A DNA stretch of 64,000 bases from Mycolicibacterium tusciae JS617 (GCF_000243415.2 NZ_KI912270.1:5289837-5353836); one strand, 5' to 3'; shown: positions 1-8,660, numbered from the stretch's first letter. Program-made: numbers and translations. The notes: generated by a model not told the origin, from the sequence alone.

Positions 1-777
1 GTAGTGGGTGCGACACCGCTGCCAGGCCGCTCCGGGCAGGTTGGCCGCGATCGCTTCGCGTAGGCCGGCGTGGGCGTCGCTGGTGACCAGTCGTACGCCG
101 GCCAGCCCGCGGGCGACCAGGTCGGCGAAGAACTCGTTCCAGGCCGGGCCAGTCTCGCTGGTGACCACGCGCATGCCCAGGACTTCGCGGTGTCCGTCGC
201 CGTTGACGCCGGTGGCCAGCAGCACGACCCCGTTGACCACCCGCCCGCCTTCGCGCACCTTCATCGTCAACGCGTCCGCGGCGACGAAGGTGAACGGGCC
301 AGCGGAATCGAGGGGGCGGTGGCGGAACTGCTCGACGTGCTCGTCGAGGTCGGTGGCCATGCGGCTGACCTGCGATTTGCTTAGCGAATCGATGCCCAGG
401 GTCTTGACCAGCTTGTCCATCCGCCGCGTGGAGACGCCGGCCAGGTAGCAGTCGGCCACAACGGTGATCAGCGCTGATTCGGCCCGCTTGCGGCGTTCGA
501 GCAGCCAGTCGGGAAAGTAGGTTCCCGTGCGCAGCTTGGGAACTGCGACATCGATGGTGCCCACCCGGGTGTCCAGGCCGCGGTGACGGTAGCCGTTGCG
601 CTGCGCTCGCCGTCCCGGTGTGGGCTGGCCCCATTCGGCGCCCACGACGGCATCAGCATCCGCCGACAGCAGGGCGTTGATCACGGTCTGCAGCAGTGAG
701 CGCATCAAATCTGGCGAGGCTTCGGAGAGGGCCTCGCCAAGAAGGCCTGCAGGGTCGACAATGTGGGGTGCGGTCAT
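1..777 (-). CDS. IS256-family (mutator-type) transposase, C-terminal part outside the window
   Basis: The minus strand reads from ATG at 777 and runs off the window start, giving about 259 residues. It shows the usual N-terminal region of this family (MTAPHIVDPAGLLGEA), a helix-turn-helix-like stretch with STRRMDKLVKTLGIDSLSKS, and then the start of the DDE domain (FVAADALTMKVREGGR, with the first catalytic Asp). GVNGDGHREVLG and the RCRTHY stretch are typical of mutator-type transposases. These proteins cut and paste their own IS. There is no internal stop, so the visible part looks intact; the last catalytic Glu lies beyond the edge. It marks the left border of what can be read here, next to ccdA. 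Confidence 0.9.
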   Translation of the reverse strand, partial: MTAPHIVDPAGLLGEALSEASPDLMRSLLQTVINALLSADADAVVGAEWGQPTPGRRAQRNGYRHRGLDTRVGTIDVAVPKLRTGTYFPDWLLERRKRAESALITVVADCYLAGVSTRRMDKLVKTLGIDSLSKSQVSRMATDLDEHVEQFRHRPLDSAGPFTFVAADALTMKVREGGRVVNGVVLLATGVNGDGHREVLGMRVVTSETGPAWNEFFADLVARGLAGVRLVTSDAHAGLREAIAANLPGAAWQRCRTHY

Positions 778-905
778 CGTGATGCTCCTCGAGGATTCTG
801 TGGAAGGTTGACTCGAAGGATCACGCGGTGGCCGCTTTACGTCCATCACCGACACGATGACGAACCCAGCAACCGCGCTACACCACTATGCGGGACTCAA
901 CTCTC
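1..905. mobile_element. IS256-family insertion sequence, one end inside the window
   Basis: The transposase on the minus strand starts at 777, so its upstream terminal repeat should lie within roughly 830-910. A CTACACCACTATGCGGGACT-like stretch around 879-898 is a plausible terminus, but the other end is outside the window so the inverted repeat cannot be confirmed. ccdA ends at 921, just beyond the likely border. Confidence 0.5.
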
Positions 906-920
906 AGGGCAAAGTTGGTG

Positions 921-1688
921 TCATATCGGCAGCGTGGTGTTGGTGACGAAGGTGTCACGGACCCAAGAGATGAATTCGTTCCACAGCCCGCTCACCAGCG
1001 CTAGTCCCACGGCGACCAGCAGTACACCGCCGAAGATCTGGATTTCCCTGGTATTTCGACGAAGCCACCCCATCGCGTGCACCGCGCGTGCAGATCCCAA
1101 CGCCAACAGGACAAAGGGAATGCCCAGACCTAGACAGTAGGCCACGACGAGGACTACCCCGCGGGCGATGGCCGATCCATTTGTGGCCGAGGACATCGCA
1201 ATCACGCCAGTGAGTGTGGGCCCCAGACACGGGGTCCAGCCCAGGCCGAACACCCCGCCCAGCAGCGGCGCACCCGCGATGGTCGACATCGACTTCGGGG
1301 TGAACCGGGCCTGGCGTTGCAGCGCGGGCACGAAGCCCATGAAGACCAGGCCCATCAGGATGGTGACGGCGCCGCCGATACGCTGCAGCAACACCTGATT
1401 GGTGATCACCGTCGCCGTTAGACCCAGGATCGCGATGGTGCCCATCAGGAACACCGCTGTGAAGCCGGCGATGAACAATCCAGCGGCCGCAGTTACTCGC
1501 AGCCGCGCACTTCGCGATGTCGATTGGCTTTGCTCGTCGACCCCGACGACCGCTGCAAGGTAGGACAGGTATCCCGGCACCAGGGGAATCACGCAGGGCG
1601 AGGCAAAAGACACCAATCCGGCCAATGCCGATACCAGCACCGCCAGCAGCACGTGCCCTGACATGGCGATCTCGGTGAATCCGTTCAT
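921..1688 (-). CDS. ccdA: Cytochrome c biogenesis/thiol-disulfide reductant protein CcdA (DsbD beta family)
   Basis: A 255-residue integral membrane protein with six predicted helices. The two conserved family cysteines are in FASPCVIPLVPGYLSYLAA (about residue 31) and GWTPCLGPTLTG (about residue 150); they carry reducing equivalents from cytoplasmic thioredoxin to extracytoplasmic thioredoxin-like proteins. The start MNGFTEIA matches the family start. In mycobacteria ccdA normally sits in a cytochrome c maturation cluster. Here it stands alone near a peroxiredoxin and a TlpA-like lipoprotein (4512-5105), suggesting a stress-island copy that serves oxidised surface thiols. A BlaI-like palindrome lies upstream at 1772-1799. 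Confidence 0.88.
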   Translation of the reverse strand: MNGFTEIAMSGHVLLAVLVSALAGLVSFASPCVIPLVPGYLSYLAAVVGVDEQSQSTSRSARLRVTAAAGLFIAGFTAVFLMGTIAILGLTATVITNQVLLQRIGGAVTILMGLVFMGFVPALQRQARFTPKSMSTIAGAPLLGGVFGLGWTPCLGPTLTGVIAMSSATNGSAIARGVVLVVAYCLGLGIPFVLLALGSARAVHAMGWLRRNTREIQIFGGVLLVAVGLALVSGLWNEFISWVRDTFVTNTTLPI

Positions 1689-1771
1689 CGGCGGCTGCGC
1701 ATTGCGACCGCTTCTGCACTCCAGCTACTGGGTCCGCCCACGCCCATCTGCATCATGTCATCACCTACGTA

Positions 1772-1799
1772 TCTACTACAGAGGTTAGTACCATAGCTG
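1772..1799. promoter_or_regulatory. BlaI/CopY-like operator upstream of ccdA
   Basis: TACTACAGAGGTTAGTA (1774-1790) is a palindrome with TACTA/TAGTA arms, the type of site bound by mycobacterial BlaI-family repressors. It lies about 85 bp before the ccdA start. Its left arm TCTACT followed by GGT matches the layout of two better palindromes at 2199 and 17058. A blaI-like gene is present at 15852-16241. Confidence 0.5.
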
Positions 1800-2198
1800 G
1801 GAACGGTTTCGAGACGCTCACGCAACCCCTCGTTTGACGGGCGTGTAATGCGCAGATGCGGCTTCAGCCGTAGACCGTCTGCGCCGAAATCGTTGGTGAC
1901 TCAACGGCCATGCACAATACGGCAGCGCGTCATCCAAGCCGGGGGAGGTGTGTCGGTGCCTGTCCTGTCGCCACGACAGCCCATGGGCGACAACTCGGCA
2001 CCGTGGTCCCGGTGCCTTTGGCCCCGCCGCCCGCAGTCTTGGCTGGCCACGTCCCCGGCGCGACGTGCGCATGCGCTGCGCGTCGGTCTACCGCGCCTCC
2101 ATCGCCGCCCCACCATCGACCGGCCGGACCGCATCGTCACCCTCGTTTACTTCCACTATCGCCTGTACCAGCCGTAGTGGCGCAGATGGAAATAACTT
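1800..2198. other. Intergenic stretch with no gene recognised
   Basis: Between the ccdA operator and the peroxiredoxin operator are about 400 bases with several open frames on both strands. None shows a recognisable domain or a ribosome binding site. The high Arg/Pro/His content of the frames looks like chance reading of GC-rich DNA. It may be the relic of a lost gene. Confidence 0.4.
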
Positions 2199-2226
2199 TC
2201 TACTGTTCAGGTACGTAGACAGTAGA
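2199..2226. promoter_or_regulatory. BlaI-like operator upstream of the peroxiredoxin gene
   Basis: A 28-bp imperfect palindrome with arms TCTACTGT and ACAGTAGA and GGTAC inside it. The same arrangement (TCTACTrT ... GGTAC ... AyAGTAGA, 28 bp) recurs at 17058-17085, before the Cys-rich secreted protein gene. It ends 40 bp before the peroxiredoxin ATG, a good place for repression. Confidence 0.6.
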
Positions 2227-2266
2227 AGGAGGGGGACGTGCCTCTCCCTGAGATTAGAGGTTTGCG

Positions 2267-2935
2267 ATGACTCTGACGATCGGCGACACCGCCCCGGATT
2301 TCGAGGCCGATACCACCGAAGGTCGGCTTCGGTTTCACGACTGGATCGGCGATGGCTGGGCGGTGCTGTTCTCCCATCCCCGCGATTTCACCCCGGTGTG
2401 TACCACCGAACTGGGTTACATGGCCAAGATCAAAACCGAATTCGACCGGCGCGACGTCAAGATCATCGGGCTGTCGGTCGATCCGCTCGACAACCACGCC
2501 AGCTGGTCACAAGACATCGCCGATACCCAGGGCGTCGCGCCCAATTATCCGATGATCGCCGACACCGATTTCGCGGTGTCCAAGGCCTACGGGATGCTGC
2601 CCGCCGACGCCGCCGGGGACCCCACTGACCGAACTCCCGCGCAGAATGCGACGCTGCGCAACGTCTTTGTGATTTCCCCCGACAAGACCATCGCACTGGT
2701 GCTGATCTACCCGATGACCATCGGACGCAACTTCGATGAGGTGCTGCGCGTGATCGACGCGCTGCAGTTGACCGCCACCCACAAGGTCGCCACTCCGGCG
2801 CAGTGGCGCCAAGGCGACGATGTGATCATCTCCAATTCGGTCAGCGACGAGGAAGCCCGCCAGATCTATCCGAACGGGTGGCAAGCACCCCGGGCTTACC
2901 TGCGCATCGTCCCGAGCCCGATTCAGCTTGCTTAG
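2267..2935 (+). CDS. 1-Cys-type peroxiredoxin (Prx6/AhpC-TSA family)
   Basis: A 222-residue cytoplasmic peroxidase that reduces hydrogen peroxide and organic peroxides. The active-site motif is FTPVCTTELG at about residues 45-54, with the peroxidatic Cys and the preceding Pro-Thr signature. RDFTPV and the C-terminal dimerisation domain (VVTPA..W..GDDVII..SVSDEEA) are typical of the Prx6 subfamily, which is about 215-225 residues long. AGAGG precedes the ATG. An operator of the kind seen before ccdA and the Cys-rich protein gene lies directly upstream, so it is probably induced by the same signal. A stem-loop follows the stop codon. Confidence 0.92.
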   Translation: MTLTIGDTAPDFEADTTEGRLRFHDWIGDGWAVLFSHPRDFTPVCTTELGYMAKIKTEFDRRDVKIIGLSVDPLDNHASWSQDIADTQGVAPNYPMIADTDFAVSKAYGMLPADAAGDPTDRTPAQNATLRNVFVISPDKTIALVLIYPMTIGRNFDEVLRVIDALQLTATHKVATPAQWRQGDDVIISNSVSDEEARQIYPNGWQAPRAYLRIVPSPIQLA

Positions 2936-2956
2936 CCCAACAGGACAAGTGTTGGG
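2936..2956 (+). terminator. Stem-loop after the peroxiredoxin gene
   Basis: CCCAACA (2936-2942) and TGTTGGG (2950-2956) form a perfect 7-bp stem with a 7-base loop, right at the end of the peroxiredoxin gene. There is no T tract, as is usual for mycobacterial terminators. Confidence 0.5.
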
Positions 2957-3045
2957 ATGGCTGCATCGGGTGCTCGACCGGCGACACTAAGGGGTACCCG
3001 AGGTAGTCGGGGCGTAGGGGCGAGCATCGTCGATGTCAATGCTGG

Positions 3046-4032
3046 TCACCTCTGTTCGGTATGGGGTTGTAGAAGGGTGCGGCGCAAGAATGCGATCTGA
3101 TCGTTGACGACGCGATCTATCCAAGGTTCATTGAATAGGTCGAAATGCCCGATGGGGTAGCGTTGTAGCTCTCCGCGCGGCGCGTGCTTGGCCACTTCGA
3201 TCGCGGGTTGGGGCGGTGCAATGGCGTCGCCGTCGCAGACGGACACCAGAAGCGGGCATGACACCAGATTGGCCCGGCGCGCCGGCCGGTCGGCGCGCAT
3301 CTGCAGCACGATCCGGGCGGGGATCGTGGGCTCCCAGCCGACCGGGTCGGCGGGCATGATCGACGCAAATCCGGCGGCGGCATCGGGTGTGGTCAACATC
3401 GACATTGAGCCGGGTGCTCCGGCCAGCTCGATCCGTAGGGGTTCGCGGCCGCATCGTGCACGCAAGTTGTCGCGGATCCCTCGCCATGCCATCCGATAGC
3501 CATGCCGTCGGCGGGCGTAGCGGATTGCCGCGGCGGCTGCGGCGCGCCCGTCGACGAACGGATTTTGTATGATCGCCGCGGCGATGTCGTGGTCGCGGCC
3601 GGCGGTGGCAAGTACATGTCCACCGCCAAAAGAAGTGCCCCACAGGGCGATTCGGTCATGATCGATGCCGCTGAAGCGGCGGACGAGAGAGATGGCTGCG
3701 CGGTCATCGGCGCGCTGTCGCCTGATGTCGATCAGGCCGCGGGGTTCACCGGCGCTGGTGCCCAGGTGGCGGTAATCGAAGGTGAGGGCGGCTATGCCGA
3801 CGGCGGCGAAGCGGATCGCGAAATCGGGCAAGGCCGCGCTTCGGATACCGCCGATGCCATGGGCTAGCACCACGCAGGGATGCGGTGGGGGACTCGTTGG
3901 CCGGTACAGCCACCCCTCGCATCGTTGGCCGCCGGATTCGAAGTTGATGTTCTCGCGGACCACGCCGGTGCCGCGGCCGCAGAAGGGAAGGGTTGTAGAC
4001 ACGGCCGCCAGCGTGCGCGTTAATGTCGACAT
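3046..4032 (-). CDS. Alpha/beta hydrolase (dienelactone hydrolase/peptidase-like)
   Basis: A protein of up to 328 residues with the alpha/beta-hydrolase layout. It has an oxyanion-hole strand VVLAHGIGG near residue 54, a nucleophile elbow WGTSFGG (Ser near 132), a late acid in SVCDGDAI, and the catalytic His in GHFDLF near the C terminus. The substrate cannot be told from sequence. The longest frame begins at an ATG whose codon overlaps the divergent merR-like start at 4031. Family members usually begin at the RENINFESGG stretch, so the GTG codons at about 3963 or 3960 are likely alternative starts. Confidence 0.8.
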   Translation of the reverse strand: MSTLTRTLAAVSTTLPFCGRGTGVVRENINFESGGQRCEGWLYRPTSPPPHPCVVLAHGIGGIRSAALPDFAIRFAAVGIAALTFDYRHLGTSAGEPRGLIDIRRQRADDRAAISLVRRFSGIDHDRIALWGTSFGGGHVLATAGRDHDIAAAIIQNPFVDGRAAAAAAIRYARRRHGYRMAWRGIRDNLRARCGREPLRIELAGAPGSMSMLTTPDAAAGFASIMPADPVGWEPTIPARIVLQMRADRPARRANLVSCPLLVSVCDGDAIAPPQPAIEVAKHAPRGELQRYPIGHFDLFNEPWIDRVVNDQIAFLRRTLLQPHTEQR

Positions 4033-4441
4033 GAAGTCAAGCGGTGAGGGCCGAGAAATTTCGATCGGCGAGTTGGCCGAACATTTCGGGCTGGCTACCC
4101 ATGTGCTGCGTCACTGGGAATAGATGGGGTTGGTGGTTCCGCGCCGCACCTCGACGGGTCACCGAATGTACGGCCTTGCGGATCGCTATCGAGTGGCCGC
4201 GATTGTGCAGGCGAAGGCGGCCGGGATGAGTCTTGACAGTATTCGTGCGATGTTGACCGCAGCCACCCCAGCCGAGCGCAACAGGGTCTTGCAACACCAG
4301 TACGACGCGCTGAGCCAGCGCGTCGTCGAAGCCCAAGCCGCACTCGCCCTTATCGACACCGCGCTCGGCTGTGAACACGGCGACCTCGCCAGTTGTCCGC
4401 GCTTCCGCGCGGTGCTGGCCGAACGTGTCAGGCATCCCTAG
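4031..4441 (+). pseudogene. MerR-family regulator interrupted by an amber codon in the HTH region
   Basis: The frame from ATG 4031 reads MKSSGEGREISIGELAEHFG..LRHWE, the classic MerR winged-helix start, then hits TAG at 4121-4123. It continues in the same frame from ATG 4124 as MGLVVPRRTSTGHRMYGLADRYRV, the rest of the DNA-binding domain, followed by the dimerisation helix and CEHGDLASCPRF. In intact homologs one residue stands where TAG is (RHWExxGL). A full 136-residue regulator therefore carries a single nonsense mutation. The C-terminal half alone would lack half of the HTH. It is divergent from the hydrolase gene, its probable target. Confidence 0.75.
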
Positions 4442-4511
4442 CGGCGTGGTCAGATACCCCCACGATGCGAGTGCTGCGGGTACTGCGGCCGGTTCGCCAC
4501 TATGCAATATG

Positions 4512-5105
4512 TCAGGGCTCGGTGGTCAGCCGGTCCAGTAGCGGCCGTAGGTCTTCGGCCAGTAGTGCCATGAGATACACCGCTGCAACTCTGTGCTGGC
4601 GGTCGAGGACCATGGTGGTGGGTACGACGCTGGTTGGATAGGTGCGTCCCAGCGTGATGAGGCTGCGCAGCGATGGGTCGAAGATGGAGGGATATTGAAC
4701 GTCGCGGTCGGTGACGAAATCGCGTGCGGTGTCGCGGTTGTCGCGGACGTCGATACCCAGGAACTGCACGCCGCGGTCACGGTATTCGGCGTAAACCGTT
4801 TCCAGTTCTGGAGTTTCGGTGCGGCATGGCGCACACCAGGAGCCCCACACATTGATGAGGACCACTTTCCCGGTGAAATCCGACAACCGGATCGGTGCGT
4901 CGGTAAACAGATCGGGTCCGGTTAGATCCCCGATCGTGCCTCGTGTGGAGGGAGGGTCATAGAAGATCGCGGTCTGTCCGCCGGGCGATACGAAGTCAAA
5001 GGTGCCGCCTTGGGCGACGGCGCCCTCGCCGGTGGTGCAGCCGGCAACCGTGGCTGCGACGATAAGGGCTGCCACGACGGCGACGATTTGCCTAAGGCTA
5101 GTCAC
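4512..5105 (-). CDS. TlpA/ResA-like thioredoxin-fold lipoprotein
   Basis: A 197-residue protein with a signal peptide and lipobox (AATVAGC, Cys near residue 23), so it should be anchored outside the membrane. A thioredoxin fold follows, with the redox motif WCAPC in NVWGSWCAPCRTE and the cis-Pro region TSVVPTT. Such proteins keep extracytoplasmic cysteines reduced and take electrons from CcdA, whose gene is at 921-1688. It lies 60 bp after cadD on the same strand and probably ends the metal-resistance operon. The LspA encoded in that operon could process its lipobox. Confidence 0.88.
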   Translation of the reverse strand: MTSLRQIVAVVAALIVAATVAGCTTGEGAVAQGGTFDFVSPGGQTAIFYDPPSTRGTIGDLTGPDLFTDAPIRLSDFTGKVVLINVWGSWCAPCRTETPELETVYAEYRDRGVQFLGIDVRDNRDTARDFVTDRDVQYPSIFDPSLRSLITLGRTYPTSVVPTTMVLDRQHRVAAVYLMALLAEDLRPLLDRLTTEP

Positions 5106-5165
5106 GAGGAGTCCTCTCGATGGTTCATGTTGGCGCCGGAGTGCACCGCTGGTGTTCGTGGCTGC

Positions 5166-5768
5166 CTAGTTCTCGAAGGCGAGACCGCTGACGAGGATCA
5201 CGATGCCCAGGCCTATCAGGACGATCGGGAAGAGGACGTGTTCCCAGCGTTCGAGGACTTCTGCGATCGGCCGGCGGGTGGCGACGAATCTGGCGGCGAC
5301 GACCAGCACCGAGACGAGCACGAGGAACACGGCACAGTAAGCCACCACGGCCGCCGGTCCCACGCTCAAGAACACCGGAACGTAGACGCCGATGTTGTCG
5401 CCGCCGTTGGCGAAGGTGACTGCTGCGACGGTTAACACGCCGACGTTCTTGCCAGCGACTTTGCCGTCGTCGTCATCATCATCATCGTTGCCGCGCCAGG
5501 TTTGCCACGCCGCCCACAGTCCCAGGGCGAGGGGGATGAGTCCGAAGTACGGGATCACTTCTGGGGGAAGGAACGCTCCGGCACCCAGCGTCACGAGCAC
5601 AGCCGCACCCAGAATCCCGGCGAATCCCAGGTATTGGCCTGCGGTGATCCGGGCCGTGGTTCCGCGTTGTCCTGCGCCGCGGGCGAAAAACAGTGAGAGC
5701 ACGATGATGTCGTCGATGTTGGTGACGATGAACAGGCCGATTGCGGGCAGCACTGAGGACAAGATCAT
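5166..5768 (-). CDS. cadD: CadD-family cadmium resistance transporter
   Basis: A protein of about 200 residues with five to six hydrophobic helices. It starts MILSSVLPAIGLFIVTNIDDI, the CadD signature with acidic residues in the first helix, and has FANGGDNIGVYVPVF in the middle. A cytoplasmic loop carries a run of seven Asp residues (NDDDDDDDGK), which could bind cations. The start ATG overlaps the lspA stop codon (ATGA), showing translational coupling. Members of this family confer cadmium resistance by export or sequestration. Confidence 0.88.
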   Translation of the reverse strand: MILSSVLPAIGLFIVTNIDDIIVLSLFFARGAGQRGTTARITAGQYLGFAGILGAAVLVTLGAGAFLPPEVIPYFGLIPLALGLWAAWQTWRGNDDDDDDDGKVAGKNVGVLTVAAVTFANGGDNIGVYVPVFLSVGPAAVVAYCAVFLVLVSVLVVAARFVATRRPIAEVLERWEHVLFPIVLIGLGIVILVSGLAFEN

Positions 5769-6271
5769 CCGTTTACCTCCGAGTCTGCGGTATCGCTTGC
5801 CCGCCAACTAGCCACAACGAGGGCGGCTGCCCCGGTGACGACGAAGACGTCAGCGAGGTTGAAGGTGGGAAACCAGCCAGTGTGTAGGTAGTCGGTGACC
5901 TGCCCATCAGCGGCGCGGTCGATCACGTTGGCCACCGCCCCACCCAGCATCGCCGCAAGTGCCAGCACGACGGGCAGCGCCGCGGTGCGCGTGAGGCGTA
6001 CCGCGAACACTGCCAAACCGGCCACGATCAGGCCGGTGACGCCGAGCAGGGCCGCTGGCGGCAGGGTGTCCCCGAGACTGAATGCCACACCGGGGTTGAA
6101 CGCCAGCCGCAGATCTAGCAGCCCGAGATCTGTTGAGTTGCCGCCGGTCAGTGCGCGACCGGCCCACGCCTTCAAGCCCAGGTCAAGTGCCGCCACGGTG
6201 ACCACCGTGGCGGCAAGGGCGATCCGCCCCCGTCTCACTCGGGTGTCGGTGTCGGTGTGGTCGGTGGTCAC
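5765..6271 (-). CDS. lspA: Signal peptidase II (prolipoprotein signal peptidase), accessory copy
   Basis: A 168-residue membrane protein with four helices. The catalytic Asp pair is visible as VIDRAADG (family NxxDR motif, here ANVIDR) and FNLADVFV (family FNxAD motif). It cleaves lipobox signal peptides. The gene overlaps the P-type ATPase upstream and cadD downstream by ATGA, so it belongs to the metal operon. Lead-resistance operons of the pbr type also carry an LspA-like gene (pbrC), so a role in metal defence is a reasonable inference. The chromosomal housekeeping lspA should lie elsewhere. Confidence 0.9.
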   Translation of the reverse strand: MTTDHTDTDTRVRRGRIALAATVVTVAALDLGLKAWAGRALTGGNSTDLGLLDLRLAFNPGVAFSLGDTLPPAALLGVTGLIVAGLAVFAVRLTRTAALPVVLALAAMLGGAVANVIDRAADGQVTDYLHTGWFPTFNLADVFVVTGAAALVVASWRASDTADSEVNG

Positions 6272-8235
6272 GACGGCGCACCCACGACGGCCGCGCGTAT
6301 CGGTCGCGCCACCTCGTGCAGTGCCGCATCGGCCAGCGGTTTGGTACGCCCAGCGCGCACCCCGTTGGCAATGACGATGATCTCGGCGAGTTCGTGGACG
6401 AGCACGACGGCGGCCAGTCCGAGGATGCCGAACAGCGCCAGCGGCATCAGCACGATGATCAGCCCGAGGGATAGACCGAGGTTCTGCAACATGATTCGCC
6501 GCGCACGGCGGGCGTGCCGGAACGCTTGAGGAAGGTGGCGCAGGTCTTCGCCCATCAACGCCACGTCGGCTGTTTCGATGGCAACGTCGGTGCCCATCGC
6601 TCCCATGGCGATGCCGATGTCGGCGGTGGCCAGCGCGGGAGCGTCGTTGACCCCGTCGCCGACCATCGCTGTGGGACGCTGGCTGCGAAGCTGTTCGATC
6701 AGTCGGGCCTTGTCCTCGGGGCGCAGCTCGGCGTGCACGTCCTCGATACCGACATCGCGGGCCAAACTCGCTGCGGTGGTGTGGTTGTCGCCGGTGAGCA
6801 TGGCCACGTGGTAGCCGTCGCGGCGCAGTTGGGCGATGACTTCGGCGGCTTCGGGGCGCAGCTCGTCGCGCACGGCAACGGCGCCCACCACCTGACCGGC
6901 AACTTCGACGAGGACGGCGGTGGCACCGGCCTGCTGCATCCGGGTGACGTCACCGGCCAGTGGGCCTGGGTCGAGCCAGCCGGGGCGGCCCAGCCGGATG
7001 GCGTGCCCATCGCGATGTCCGGTGAGTCCGGCTCCGGTGACGGCTTCGACGTCAGTGGCTGGGGTGACCTCTTTAACGGCGGCCAGGATCGCAGCGGCGA
7101 GGGGATGCTCGCTGCGCGACTCCAACGCTGCGGCCAGGTCCAGCACCTGTTCCGAGGTCGATCCGTTGATTGTGACGACTTCGATGACGGCGGGCCGATT
7201 GGCGGTCAGTGTGCCGGTCTTGTCCAAGGCAACCCCGCGGATTCTGCCGAGCCCTTCAAGTGCGGCGCCGCCCTTGACCAGTGATCCCAGCTTGCTGGCG
7301 GCGCCAATGGCGGCGACGACCGTGACTGGCACAGAAATCGCCAGTGCGCACGGTGACGCGGCGACCAGCACCACCAAGGCGCGTTCGATCCACGTGGCCG
7401 GGTCGCCGAACACGCTGCCGATTACCGCGATCGACGCCGCGGCGATCATGATTCCGGGCACCAGTGGTTTGGCGATGCGATCGGCCAGGCGCTGCGAGGA
7501 ACCCTTGCGGGATTGCTCGGCCTCCACGATGCGCACGATGCGGGCCAGCGAGTTGTCCTCGGCCGTGGTGGTGACCTCGACCTCAAGCACACCGGTGCCA
7601 TTGATCGACCCGGCGAACACCTCGTCTCCGGGACCGGCCTCCACGGGAACCGACTCACCGGTAATGGCCGAAACATCGAGCGCGGTGCGGCCATGACGGA
7701 TGATGCCGTCGGTGGCGAGACGCTCACCGGGCTTGACCACCATACGGTCACCGATCCGCAATTCCGCAGGCGCAACGGTCTTTTCGCCGCCATCGCGTAG
7801 AACGGTCGCCTCGTCGGGCACCAGTGACAACAGGGCGCGCAGCCCGCGGCGGGTGCGGGTCAACGAATATTCTTCCAGCCCTTCGCTGATCGAGAACAAG
7901 AAGGCCAGCATCGCGGCCTCGCCGACTTCCCCGAGGATCACCGCGCCGACGGCGGCGATCGTCATCAGCGTGCCGACGCCGATCTTGCCTTTGGCCAGCC
8001 GTCTGAGGGTAGACGGCACGAAGGTGTAGGCACCGGCCAGCAGCCCGATCGCTTCCAGAGTGAGCACGACCGACTCGGCGGCATCGACTCCTCCGGCGAT
8101 CAGGGAAGCCAGCAGGAAGACTCCGGAGATGGCGGCGAACTGCAATTCCTTGATCTGCCAGAGCCGTTCGGGCTCACCGTCCCGTTCGTCGGTGTCGCGG
8201 GGCTCGTCGTTGCCGCATCCGCAGGCGTCACTCAT
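6268..8235 (-). CDS. P1B-type heavy-metal-translocating ATPase (SPC motif)
   Basis: About 655 residues from the ATG at 8235. It has the actuator TGES (ITGESVPVEAG), the phosphorylation motif DKTGTLTANRP, the ATP-binding SEHPLAAAIL and the hinge GDGVNDAPAL. The membrane metal site is SPC (VAASPCALAIS) instead of the usual CPC. That places it in the P1B-4 group (CtpD/CtpJ-like), whose members move Co, Ni or Fe, sometimes Zn/Cd. The N terminus has CGCG. The start is chosen because its ATG overlaps the repressor stop codon (ATGA) with GAGGAG upstream. With the ArsR repressor, LspA and CadD it forms an efflux operon. Confidence 0.92.
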   Translation of the reverse strand: MSDACGCGNDEPRDTDERDGEPERLWQIKELQFAAISGVFLLASLIAGGVDAAESVVLTLEAIGLLAGAYTFVPSTLRRLAKGKIGVGTLMTIAAVGAVILGEVGEAAMLAFLFSISEGLEEYSLTRTRRGLRALLSLVPDEATVLRDGGEKTVAPAELRIGDRMVVKPGERLATDGIIRHGRTALDVSAITGESVPVEAGPGDEVFAGSINGTGVLEVEVTTTAEDNSLARIVRIVEAEQSRKGSSQRLADRIAKPLVPGIMIAAASIAVIGSVFGDPATWIERALVVLVAASPCALAISVPVTVVAAIGAASKLGSLVKGGAALEGLGRIRGVALDKTGTLTANRPAVIEVVTINGSTSEQVLDLAAALESRSEHPLAAAILAAVKEVTPATDVEAVTGAGLTGHRDGHAIRLGRPGWLDPGPLAGDVTRMQQAGATAVLVEVAGQVVGAVAVRDELRPEAAEVIAQLRRDGYHVAMLTGDNHTTAASLARDVGIEDVHAELRPEDKARLIEQLRSQRPTAMVGDGVNDAPALATADIGIAMGAMGTDVAIETADVALMGEDLRHLPQAFRHARRARRIMLQNLGLSLGLIIVLMPLALFGILGLAAVVLVHELAEIIVIANGVRAGRTKPLADAALHEVARPIRAAVVGAPS

Positions 8236-8660
8236 CGGCGGGGCTCCTCGGTATCGATCGTCGTCGTTGTGTGGGCGTTGGTTCCGTAGTTGGGGCACAA
8301 CGCCACCGTGTTGCCGGTCGCGGCCAGCAGCGTCTCCGCTGAGGCCAGCAGATCCATGAGTTCCGGTCGGGTCAGCGAGTAGAACATCTGCCGGCCTTCG
8401 GGGCGTCCGATCACGAGACCGCAGTCCCGCAGACAGGCGACATGGGCTGAGACAGTGGACTGCGCCAACCCCAGCTCGCCGATCAAGTCAGCCACGCGCG
8501 CCTCACCGTCGGCCAGGCGGCGCACGATCGCCAGCCGGGCGGAATCGGAGAGACTATGAAACAGCGCTACCGCAGCATTCAGATTCGAAGAGGTTCCACC
8601 TGCTGAGCCGACAGCCGCGCAATCATCCGACACATTCATCGCCATTTGACGATGATACAT
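8232..8660 (-). CDS. ArsR/SmtB-family metal repressor, CmtR-like
   Basis: A 142-residue winged-helix repressor that heads the ATPase operon. The recognition helix region reads SAHVACLRDCGLVIGRPEGRQMFY. The two cysteines spaced CLRDC, and a third in the tail (VALCPNYG), match the Cys set that binds Cd/Pb in mycobacterial CmtR. A further Cys is near the N terminus (DDCAAV). Metal binding should release it from the operon promoter. Alternative starts are the Met codons 5 and 7 residues downstream. The 8661-8836 gap behind it holds no clear gene. Confidence 0.88.
   Translation of the reverse strand: MYHRQMAMNVSDDCAAVGSAGGTSSNLNAAVALFHSLSDSARLAIVRRLADGEARVADLIGELGLAQSTVSAHVACLRDCGLVIGRPEGRQMFYSLTRPELMDLLASAETLLAATGNTVALCPNYGTNAHTTTTIDTEEPRR

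Noticed and set aside
5455..5490. GTCATCATC-type trinucleotide run considered as a microsatellite
   Set aside because: It is simply the poly-Asp codon run within cadD.
6514..7284. Plus-strand frame opposite the P-type ATPase
   Set aside because: Gly/Asp/Val-rich shadow of the ATPase gene.
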